From Bacteroidales bacterium (GTDB lineage: Bacteria; Bacteroidota; Bacteroidia; Bacteroidales; UBA12077): a stretch of DNA of 6,478 nucleotides. The DNA is taken from the NCBI GenBank assembly GCA_030156305.1, contig JASGMZ010000170.1:1-6478 (forward strand), read 5' to 3'. The position numbers were made by a program, and so were the translations under genes. Position 1 is the first letter of the stretch. Each line of letters starts with the position of its first letter. Positions 1 through 5,090 of the stretch are shown here, one piece after another. Below the pieces are notes generated by a model that ran no database searches, was not told the DNA's origin, and saw only the letters and a list, made by a program, of their open reading frames with translations.

Positions 1-8
1 ATTTGCAT

Positions 9-70
9 AATTTTGGCTGCACTCGGCATAGCTCAAGCAAGCTTGGCTCTGCCCTCGTTGGCACAAAATT
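9..70. repeat. Imperfect inverted repeat near the left edge
   Basis: The outer arms AATTTTG (9-15) and CAAAATT (64-70) are complementary. Inside them GGCA (25-28) pairs with TGCC (50-53), and at the centre CAAGC (34-38) pairs with GCTTG (41-45) across two bases. The whole stretch can fold into one long interrupted hairpin on either strand. The segment is clearly richer in G and C than its surroundings. It lies downstream of the serine hydrolase gene and may be a dispersed intergenic repeat or part of a transcription end region. The left edge of the window may cut off neighbouring sequence, and no second copy is present here. Confidence 0.45.
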
Positions 71-93
71 TTAGGAGCGATAGTGAACTAAAA

Positions 94-121
94 TTATACC
101 ATTGAACACATATCGGTATAA
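94..121 (-). terminator. Weak terminator-like hairpin after the serine hydrolase gene
   Basis: Read on the minus strand, TTATACC and GGTATAA form a 7-bp stem around a 14-base loop, followed directly by TTTT. It begins 9 bases past the serine hydrolase stop codon, which is where an intrinsic terminator would be expected. The stem is AT-rich and the U-run short, so termination would be weak. It is nested inside a second inverted repeat, GAGCGATA (75-82) with TATCGCTC (131-138), whose right arm covers the stop codon and the last two sense codons. Confidence 0.4.
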
Positions 122-129
122 AACAAAAA

Positions 130-1458
130 TTATCGCTCGGTTAATAAAAAATGATTCATTTTTTTAGGTTCATAGTAGTTAAATAAATCGTATGTGGGCC
201 AATGATTAACTGTTGCAAGGCCTTTTATCATTGTTTTGTTGATTTGAACCGGGAATCGTGCACCATATTTAGGTGTTGTATTTATTACCAATACCCAACT
301 TAACCCATTTTTTTCTCTTTTTAATAATACAGAGGTCCCTGAAAGGGTTCCCGTTCGCCACCATAGTCCGTTTTTATCTGTTCCTGTCCATCCAAAAGGA
401 CGTTTGTTTTTTGATGACTTTGTCATTTTGAGAATGGTTGAATCGGATAAAATATTTTTTTGAACAGAAAAACCATCAATAGCAACTAATAATTTCATAA
501 GCTCAGAAGGAGAGGCTATCCAACCACCAGCTGCCCCTAAATTTTCTATATTATTTCCTCCATAATATTTGGGAACTTTTTCTCCTGTACCAAAACTTGA
601 TAGAACATTTTTTTCACCATTTAACCCATAATATTTTACCTCATTTTCATATTTTTCTTCAGGCAATGATTTTCCTAAATGCATATCATAAATACCCAAA
701 GGGTTTAATATTTTTGAGCTCACATAATTTTCATAATCTGTTTCGGAAATTTTCTCAATTACCGAACCTAATACAGCATAACCAAAGTTTGAATATACAG
801 CCTTTTTCCCAGGTGTGTAGTCAAGTGTACGATGATTAAGCACATATTTAATGATTTGATTGGTTGAAACAGGCAATTCCTCGTTCATTTCTTTTGCAAT
901 ACGCAAATTCATGAACATTGGGTCACCGCCCTTATTTGTAAACCCTGAGGTATGACTTAAAAGATGTTCAATCGTAATCTGTTTAAATTTTTTATCTTTA
1001 ATAGATAAAAATTCAGGGTTATTTAATATTCCGTTTTCTCCAAAAACTGTATCAGTTAAAGACAGTTTGCCCTCTTCAACCAGTTTCATTACAGCAACAG
1101 CTGTAATTAATTTTGAAACACTGGCAATTCGAAATAAATGTCTCGGTTCTACCTTTATTTCTTTTTCTTTGTCGGCATAGCCAAATCCTTTGGCATAAAT
1201 TAATCTTTCCTCTTTAACTACGGCAACAGATGCGCCAATAATATTCCATTTTTGTAAAAAATCTTCAATTTGTTGATCAAATTCCTGCATCGATTCATAG
1301 GCCGATAATTCATTTTTTAAGCGAAAAGATATGGGCAATTTATCTTCTGATGGGAAAATTTTTTCATTGGGTGCTTTATCAGAAAAACTGATGGCTATTT
1401 CTCCCAAATAGATGATAACAAATACTAATAAATATTTAAAAACTTTTATTAATTTCAT
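130..1458 (-). CDS. Serine beta-lactamase-family hydrolase (class C/penicillin-binding-protein-like), membrane-anchored or exported
   Basis: The 442-residue protein belongs to the serine beta-lactamase/D-alanyl-D-alanine carboxypeptidase-like superfamily. Residues about 8-24 form one hydrophobic segment, a signal peptide or signal anchor, so the enzyme probably works in the periplasm. No lipobox cysteine is seen. The catalytic domain covers roughly residues 57-410. It has the SxxK motif S113-V-S-K116 (nucleophile serine and base lysine), HTSG at 169-172, and the YxN motif Y222-S-N224. W-R-T-G at 367-370 sits where the usual K/H-T-G triad falls. Length fits the family. The substrate cannot be told from sequence: members include peptidases, esterases and true beta-lactamases, so resistance should not be assumed. 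The ATG at 1458 directly precedes the hydrophobic segment, which supports this start. The gene appears monocistronic, with a promoter candidate about 85 bases upstream. Family assignment is firm, specific activity unknown. Confidence 0.9.
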   Translation of the reverse strand: MKLIKVFKYLLVFVIIYLGEIAISFSDKAPNEKIFPSEDKLPISFRLKNELSAYESMQEFDQQIEDFLQKWNIIGASVAVVKEERLIYAKGFGYADKEKEIKVEPRHLFRIASVSKLITAVAVMKLVEEGKLSLTDTVFGENGILNNPEFLSIKDKKFKQITIEHLLSHTSGFTNKGGDPMFMNLRIAKEMNEELPVSTNQIIKYVLNHRTLDYTPGKKAVYSNFGYAVLGSVIEKISETDYENYVSSKILNPLGIYDMHLGKSLPEEKYENEVKYYGLNGEKNVLSSFGTGEKVPKYYGGNNIENLGAAGGWIASPSELMKLLVAIDGFSVQKNILSDSTILKMTKSSKNKRPFGWTGTDKNGLWWRTGTLSGTSVLLKREKNGLSWVLVINTTPKYGARFPVQINKTMIKGLATVNHWPTYDLFNYYEPKKMNHFLLTER

Positions 1459-1543
1459 TTTATATAGTTTCTATAATAACTAAAGTCAATTTATACTAAT
1501 TAATAATCTGAAAATCAATATTTTTAATAAGAAAAAACGGGAG

Positions 1544-1573
1544 CAAAAATATATAAATAATTTTAATTACAAA
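1544..1573 (-). promoter_or_regulatory. Bacteroidota-type promoter for the serine hydrolase gene
   Basis: On the minus strand TATTTTTG (1551 to 1544) is an exact match to the TAnnTTTG -7 box. TTTG (1573 to 1570) lies 18 bases upstream in the -33 position. Transcription would begin near 1537, leaving an untranslated leader of about 80 bases. The spacing fits the known sigma factor preference of this phylum, but the surroundings are very AT-rich, so a chance match is possible. Confidence 0.5.
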
Positions 1574-1654
1574 TTATTATGATGCAAGTTTTGATAAATA
1601 GTAATATTTTGATGATGAGTTTATTAACAATTTTTTACTGAAAAATTGGGAAAG

Positions 1655-1689
1655 CATAAAAAACCACTGCTTTGCGTAAAACAGTGGTT
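1655..1689 (-). terminator. Intrinsic terminator of the outer-membrane protein gene
   Basis: On the minus strand AACCACTG (1689-1682) pairs perfectly with CAGTGGTT (1669-1662), and the stem can extend by TTT/AAA inside the loop. It runs straight into a U-run. It lies about 52 bases past the stop codon of the barrel protein gene. A second, AT-rich hairpin (1706-1712 with 1718-1724) lies between the two and is probably incidental. The remaining gap up to 1458 holds the hydrolase promoter and nothing else that could be recognised. Confidence 0.8.
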
Positions 1690-1741
1690 GTTGATAACTT
1701 TTTTAGTTATTTGACTAAAATAACCTGTTTTTCAAAAGGTT

Positions 1742-2404
1742 TTAGAAAAAGATACCTACACTTGCAATAAATTGGTTATTACGAGAATCAAAATTGCGGG
1801 TTTCGCCGGCAATTTTTACTCCATCGCCTAACTTACTCAGGTTCCCTTCGTATTTTACATCAATGGTTACTTTTTTTAAAATATCTAAGCCTACACCTAC
1901 CTGATATCCCCAGGTTGCCCCATTGAAATCTTCTTTTACATCCATGGCATCAAGCTCTGCAACATCACTCAACGCAGGATCTGAACTTAGCATAATAGTA
2001 CCTACCGGGCCTGCCTGAAGACGCACTGGCCCAAATTTATAACCCAACATGACAGGAAAATCAATTTGTCTGAATTTTTGATCTTTAACTACTGACACAG
2101 GATCCTGATTATCATAAATTGTTGTTACTTCCACTTCTCCACTGGTAGAAGTAAAAAGCAGCTCGGGTTGTACATAAAAATTTACAATGGTTATTCGGGT
2201 AAATATTCCTCCCTGAAAGCCTACGTTTGCATTTTGTCCTTTTACTTTTAATGATTGAATATCAGCATTGTTTATGTCTTCAATCGCCTCATCGACGTTA
2301 ATACTGGTTGATGTTAACCCTGCTTTTATCCCAAATTTAATTTGAGCCTGGGATACCATGAAGAATGGCAGGGTTAAAATTGCTATTAATACTAATTTTT
2401 TCAT
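1742..2404 (-). CDS. Outer-membrane beta-barrel protein, PorT-like family
   Basis: This 220-residue protein has a clear signal peptide: MKK, a hydrophobic stretch to about residue 17, then a likely cut after S-Q-A at 18-20. The mature protein starts Q-I-K-F-G-I-K-A-G, the usual opening of the small outer-membrane barrels (PorT-like, outer membrane protein beta-barrel domain) that are abundant in Bacteroidota. The rest alternates short polar and hydrophobic strands (for example Q-P-E-L-L-F, M-L-G-Y-K-F-G-P and W-G-Y-Q-V-G-V-G-L-D-I), as expected for about eight membrane strands. It ends in F-F, and a terminal aromatic residue is a typical outer-membrane insertion signal. The protein probably sits in the outer membrane; its specific role is unknown, and membership of a type IX secretion system should not be inferred from the family name. 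A strong terminator follows it. Its leader and first seven codons are duplicated about 235 bases upstream. Confidence 0.85.
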   Translation of the reverse strand: MKKLVLIAILTLPFFMVSQAQIKFGIKAGLTSTSINVDEAIEDINNADIQSLKVKGQNANVGFQGGIFTRITIVNFYVQPELLFTSTSGEVEVTTIYDNQDPVSVVKDQKFRQIDFPVMLGYKFGPVRLQAGPVGTIMLSSDPALSDVAELDAMDVKEDFNGATWGYQVGVGLDILKKVTIDVKYEGNLSKLGDGVKIAGETRNFDSRNNQFIASVGIFF

Positions 2405-2426
2405 ACTAATCTTTTTTAGGTTTAAC
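2386..2426 (-). repeat. Direct repeat copy 1: leader and first codons of the barrel protein gene
   Basis: About 40 bases, covering the AAACCTAAAAAA leader and the start ATGAAAAAATTAGTATTAA, recur almost unchanged at 2619-2659. On the minus strand the start region is identical for 19 bases from the ATG and for three bases before it. Differences are confined to a few bases between the A-run and the ATG. This copy is the functional one, since it opens the 220-codon reading frame. Confidence 0.85.
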
Positions 2427-2526
2427 TATTTTTTTGTATTCAAATATTATTTTAAAAGATAAACTATGGGTTTTATTTTATAATTCCTAAAATCCGCAAG
2501 TCTTTAACGATTTTCATAACGTATCA

Positions 2527-2563
2527 CAAACCACCGCCAGGGTTTTTAACCGCTGGCGGGGTT
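2527..2563. repeat. Tandem hairpin repeat, unit A
   Basis: CCGCCAG (2534-2540) pairs with CTGGCGG (2553-2559). The stem extends outward by AACC (2529-2532) with GGTT (2560-2563) past a one-base bulge, and inward by GGTT with AACC. This makes a long stable hairpin with a tiny loop. On the plus strand it is followed by ATATTTTTT, so it could terminate plus-strand transcription, although no plus-strand gene lies upstream. Unit B starts exactly 48 bases further on. The hairpins lie between the two copies of the barrel gene leader. Confidence 0.8.
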
Positions 2564-2574
2564 ATATTTTTTCC

Positions 2575-2611
2575 CAAACTACCACCAAGATTGTTAACCG
2601 CTGGTGGGGTT
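2575..2611. repeat. Tandem hairpin repeat, unit B
   Basis: This unit matches unit A at 31 of 37 positions with no gaps, at a period of 48 bases. Its core stem is CCACCA (2582-2587) with TGGTGG (2602-2607). The G-C pair 2536/2557 of unit A is replaced by an A-T pair (2584/2605) here, a compensatory change that keeps the stem. The other differences fall at the stem end, the bulge or the loop. Confidence 0.75.
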
Positions 2612-2618
2612 GTTGTTA

Positions 2619-2659
2619 TTTTAATACTAATTTTTTCATACTCATTTTTTTAGGTTTAA
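2619..2659 (-). repeat. Direct repeat copy 2: orphan leader with a 9-codon reading frame
   Basis: This is the second copy of the barrel gene leader and start. Read on the minus strand it keeps the ATG and the first six codons (M-K-K-L-V-L), then one lysine codon and a TAA stop. With an ATG two codons further upstream the frame reads MSMKKLVLK. It therefore cannot code for a barrel protein. It may be the scar of a deleted tandem paralogue, or a short leader frame in a long untranslated region. It lies directly before hairpin unit B in the direction of transcription. Confidence 0.7.
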
Positions 2660-2740
2660 ACTCAATGTTTCAAAAACTATTCCAAAAAATAAGGTAAAAA
2701 ATCCTGGAGAAAAAAATAGTAAAATAAAAAATAGATAAAT

Positions 2741-2778
2741 AAAAAATGGAATACCAGATAGACTCCAATATTCCATTT
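2741..2778 (-). terminator. Intrinsic terminator of the FKBP gene
   Basis: AAATGGAATA (2744-2753) and TATTCCATTT (2769-2778) are perfectly complementary over 10 bp with a 15-base loop. On the minus strand the stem runs into TTTTTT followed by further T-rich sequence. It starts 20 bases past the FKBP stop codon. The stem is AT-rich but long, and its place and U-run fit an intrinsic terminator. Confidence 0.75.
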
Positions 2779-2798
2779 CAACAATACGTTAAATATCT

Positions 2799-3275
2799 TT
2801 AATGTGCGTGTCCGTGCTCTGTTTCTTCTTTGGTTGCATCGCGTACCTCAAGAACCTTGCCGGTAAAACTTAAATCATCACCTGCGAGTGGATGGTTAAA
2901 GTCCATTTTTACAGCATCATCTTTAACTTCCATTACCACGCCATTAAATTTTTGTCCTTCGTTATTTTGCATCGGAATAACATTTCCTTCCTGCAATAAC
3001 CCCTCTTCAATTTTTCCTTCGACTTCAAAAATATCTTTTGGGAGGTCTAAAACTGCCTCGTCAGTAGCTTTACCATAAGCATCATCACAAGCAATATCGA
3101 ATTTAAACTCATCACCAGCTTTAAGCCCTTCTAAATTTTCTTCGAATTTAGGAAGCATTTGTCCTGCTCCGTATAAGAATACTAATGGTTTATCTTCTTT
3201 TACTGTCTCAACTTCTTTACCATCAACTTTTAACTGATAAGTTAATGAAACTACTTTTTCGTTTGAAATAACCAT
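2799..3275 (-). CDS. FKBP-type peptidyl-prolyl cis-trans isomerase, SlyD-like
   Basis: The 158-residue protein catalyses cis-trans isomerisation of proline peptide bonds and probably acts as a folding chaperone in the cytoplasm, since no signal peptide is seen. The order of parts matches SlyD. An N-terminal FKBP half (V-V-S-L-T-Y-Q-L near 8-15, Y-G-A-G near 35-38, D-A-Y-G at 65-68) is followed by the insert-in-flap chaperone domain (about 70-126). N-H-P-L-A-G at 127-132 then returns to the FKBP fold with V-L-E-V-R-D-A-T. The C-terminus ends H-G-H-A-H, so only a stub remains of the long metal-binding tail of Escherichia coli SlyD. Length fits short-tailed SlyD proteins. The ATG at 3275 lies a few residues before the first conserved strand, as usual. 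The gene stands alone with its own promoter candidate and terminator. Confidence 0.92.
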   Translation of the reverse strand: MVISNEKVVSLTYQLKVDGKEVETVKEDKPLVFLYGAGQMLPKFEENLEGLKAGDEFKFDIACDDAYGKATDEAVLDLPKDIFEVEGKIEEGLLQEGNVIPMQNNEGQKFNGVVMEVKDDAVKMDFNHPLAGDDLSFTGKVLEVRDATKEETEHGHAH

Positions 3276-3318
3276 AAAATAAATATGTTTTTTGATTAAT
3301 TAAAAAATTATTTGGTTG

Positions 3319-3350
3319 CAAAGAAAAAGTTTAATTGTCAGAATACCAAA
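3319..3350 (-). promoter_or_regulatory. Promoter candidate for the FKBP gene
   Basis: On the minus strand TTTCTTTG (3326 to 3319), one base off TAnnTTTG, is followed by CAACC. TTTG (3350 to 3347) lies 20 bases upstream in the -33 position. Transcription would start near 3312, about 37 bases before the ATG. Confidence 0.45.
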
Positions 3351-3421
3351 AAAATATTGATTTATTGAATTTTAATTCATCCTGACAGTAAATATCATGA
3401 AAAAAATAATTCATAAAAAAA

Positions 3422-3773
3422 ACAGCAGGCCTGTAAGCCGGGTTCTGTATCCATCCCAATAGCTATCGGGATGGATTTTCATCATTTATCTAAGCGGCCT
3501 ACCCCCCGGCATCGGACGAGCAGCCCTTAATTGCCGGTATACATGGCCTTGCAACCCAACAGACAGGCAGCACCGGAAATCGCTTCCCGGCCTGGTGAGC
3601 TCTTACCTCACCTTCTCACCCTTATCCCGACGGCTAGCGTTGGGACGGTTATTTTCTTCCCTGAACTTATGCCCTCACGGACATCTCTCGTTTCGAGAGT
3701 TTGGCGCTCTGTGTTGCCCGGACTTTCCTCCCTGCTCCAAATATTGAAACAGAGCGATGAAACGACCTGCTGA
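3422..3773 (-). ncRNA. rnpB: RNase P RNA, bacterial type A
   Basis: This is the catalytic RNA of RNase P, which removes the 5' leader from precursor tRNAs. On the minus strand the hallmark blocks appear in order. GAGGAAAGTCCGGGC at 3730-3716 holds the 5' strand of P4. GGTGAGGTAAGAGCTCACC forms the P8-P9 core region. GGGGGGTAGGC (3507-3497) is the L15 loop that binds the tRNA CCA end. TTAGATAAATGATG and then ACAGAACCCGGCTTAC (3448-3433) carry the 3' strand of P4. The ends pair as P1: AGCAGG (3771-3766) with CCTGCT (3429-3424). Eight U residues (3422-3415) follow and probably end transcription. The layout is type A rather than the Bacillus type B. The hairpin at 3449-3476 occupies the P19 position. 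Exact ends are estimated from P1. A reading frame on the opposite strand here is not a gene. Confidence 0.95.
3449..3476 (-). repeat. Near-perfect palindromic hairpin inside rnpB (P19 position)
   Basis: Fourteen bases on each side pair, with ATCCATCCC opening and GGGATGGAT closing around a GATAGCTATT centre as read in the RNA. The only irregular pair is G-U in the RNA; on the other DNA strand it would be an A-C mismatch, so the stem is best kept in the RNase P RNA itself. It lies just before the P4 3' strand, where E. coli has only a short linker. The centre resembles the CCCGATAGCTATCGGG palindrome, which I recall as frequent in some Bacteroidota genomes. Confidence 0.8.
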
Positions 3774-3777
3774 TTTG

Positions 3778-3785
3778 CAAAGTTA
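3778..3785 (-). promoter_or_regulatory. -7 box of the rnpB promoter
   Basis: TAACTTTG on the minus strand is an exact TAnnTTTG match. It ends five bases before the predicted first bases of RNase P RNA (3771-3773), the expected distance to a start point. It lies in the gap between the Smr gene stop codon and rnpB, so rnpB can be transcribed on its own. No convincing TTG is seen in the -33 position. Confidence 0.6.
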
Positions 3786-3808
3786 ATGAAATTTACTTTG
3801 AATGCTAT

Positions 3809-4894
3809 TTACTTTAGCATTACTAAAGTAGCACCATACCCATATTCTTTGAAAGAAGCATCCTGATATCGAAGTTTTGGATATTTTCGGTTTAATGTTT
3901 TTAAAATTTCGTGCTTTAATCGTCCGTTACCAACACCATGAATAAATACAATTCTTCTCGTTCCGGCCAGAATGGCTCCTTCAAGGGCCGTGGTAAACCG
4001 GCTCATCTGGATATCTAAAATTTCGGCGTTGGAAAGGTTGGAATAGTCATCTATCAGTTCCTGAATATGTAAATCAATCTCTTCAATTTCTTCATCCCTG
4101 CCTTTTTTACTTCTTTGATACACTTTTTTAGGCTCTTTGCGTTCTTTTTCTTTCTTTGCCTTTTCGATATCATCATCGGAAATATGATCGGCTAAATTTA
4201 TTTCCTCTTTAGTAATTTCATAAATAAACGCTTTCTCGTGGAAAAAGTCATTTTCAGTAAAACTTTTTTCTTTATAAAATCGTGTAGGTTTAAAATTCCA
4301 TGTTCTGTTTACCGGATTAAGCAAATAATAATTGCCTTTTCGGAAAAAAATAATTTGAAAATTGATTTCTTCGAAATCATTTAGCTCATCACGCTTAATA
4401 TCAGCCAATTGTATTTTTGTATTATCTTCAAGGTTACCATAAGCCATCAGGCTTTGAAATTCGCCTTCGCTCCGGGAAATTGAATATAAAATCCTGAAAT
4501 TGCTATCGTTAATTAAAAAGATTTTTAAATCGGAATTCAAAATATTATCCTTATTTTCAGGAACTACAGCCAAAAAAATGCTGGCGTTGCGGTCGGTATT
4601 TAATCCATCCTCGCCAATATCTTCTGTTTCCGTAATTTCTTCAGGTGGTTGGGATGAGTGAGATTCTACATTTACGTTTGCATTTTGTTCATCATCAAAA
4701 ATATACTGCTCTTCAATTTTTAATAATTCGCTCATTAATACAGGTATTTCAAAACCATCATTATTATGGACAATCGCAATGTTTTTATCCTGAAAACGTA
4801 CGATTACGCCCTCTCCCACATCATTTAAAAATTTTACCTTATCTCCTTTCTTAAAATTCATATTCAAATCTTTTAAATCTAATTTATTTATCAT
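3809..4894 (-). CDS. Smr-domain protein with an N-terminal DUF2027-like region
   Basis: The 361-residue protein has three parts. Residues 13-60 (K-K-G-D-K-V-K-F then D-G-F-E-I-P-V-L) look like the small beta-barrel at the start of DUF2027 proteins. Residues about 103-235 form a beta-rich middle domain, followed by a charged linker rich in E and K (about 240-270). The Smr domain fills 270-361, with E-I-D-L-H-I at 272-277 and I-H-G-V-G-N-G-R-L-K at 318-327, the counterparts of the LDLHG and TGxG motifs. Smr domains of MutS2 and related proteins bind or nick nucleic acids; the role of this family is not established. The MutS ATPase part is absent. No signal peptide is present, so it is cytoplasmic. 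The start is uncertain: the ATG at 4894 gives 11 extra residues, while the ATG at 4861 (M-N-F-K-K-G-D-K-V) begins directly at the conserved region and may be the real one. rnpB follows on the same strand. Confidence 0.88.
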   Translation of the reverse strand: MINKLDLKDLNMNFKKGDKVKFLNDVGEGVIVRFQDKNIAIVHNNDGFEIPVLMSELLKIEEQYIFDDEQNANVNVESHSSQPPEEITETEDIGEDGLNTDRNASIFLAVVPENKDNILNSDLKIFLINDSNFRILYSISRSEGEFQSLMAYGNLEDNTKIQLADIKRDELNDFEEINFQIIFFRKGNYYLLNPVNRTWNFKPTRFYKEKSFTENDFFHEKAFIYEITKEEINLADHISDDDIEKAKKEKERKEPKKVYQRSKKGRDEEIEEIDLHIQELIDDYSNLSNAEILDIQMSRFTTALEGAILAGTRRIVFIHGVGNGRLKHEILKTLNRKYPKLRYQDASFKEYGYGATLVMLK

Positions 4895-5062
4895 TTATAT
4901 TGCTGGATACTAAACGCACAGGCTAGTTTTATCAGCTTTATTTTTTTGCCTAAATCACTTGCTAAAGCCATTCACAATCCCTCAGGCGAACCTTCATACA
5001 CAATTTTAGTGCCCTTTTAGAATTTCATAATCTTAGCATGAAGATTTCGTTACAAAATTAGT

Positions 5063-5070
5063 TATTTTTG
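5063..5070 (+). promoter_or_regulatory. -7 box of the queA promoter
   Basis: TATTTTTG exactly matches TAnnTTTG and is followed by CGCC. Transcription would begin near 5076, giving a leader of only about 15 bases before the ATG at 5091. That leaves no room for a preQ1 riboswitch. No clear -33 TTG is seen. The rest of the 196-base spacer up to the Smr gene shows no other convincing element. Confidence 0.55.
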
Positions 5071-5090
5071 CGCCAGGAAAAAGGTATAAG

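Noticed and set aside
9..70. Integron attC site
   Set aside because: GTTGGC at 58-62 resembles one core site, but the matching complementary core on the other side is missing and no integrase is present.
1..105. Plus-strand frame open from the left edge, ending in TGA at 103-105
   Set aside because: It has 34 codons with no visible start and coincides with the inverted repeat, which explains its composition. A gene tail cannot be excluded without sequence to the left.
597..839. 80-codon plus-strand frame opposite the serine hydrolase
   Set aside because: It is rich in H, F and L, as expected from the antisense of an AT-rich gene, and the minus-strand frame has clear catalytic motifs.
2830..3078. 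82-codon plus-strand frame opposite the FKBP gene
   Set aside because: It is a shadow of a well-conserved SlyD-like gene; the S/T/P-rich translation resembles no family.
3531..3773. 80-codon plus-strand frame
   Set aside because: It lies entirely on the antisense strand of rnpB, whose conserved RNA blocks explain the sequence.
4645..4854. 69-codon plus-strand frame opposite the Smr gene
   Set aside because: It is antisense to the conserved N-terminal region of the Smr protein and has no recognisable features.
4895..5090. preQ1 riboswitch upstream of queA
   Set aside because: The promoter box leaves a leader of only about 15 bases, and no preQ1 aptamer pattern was seen in the spacer.
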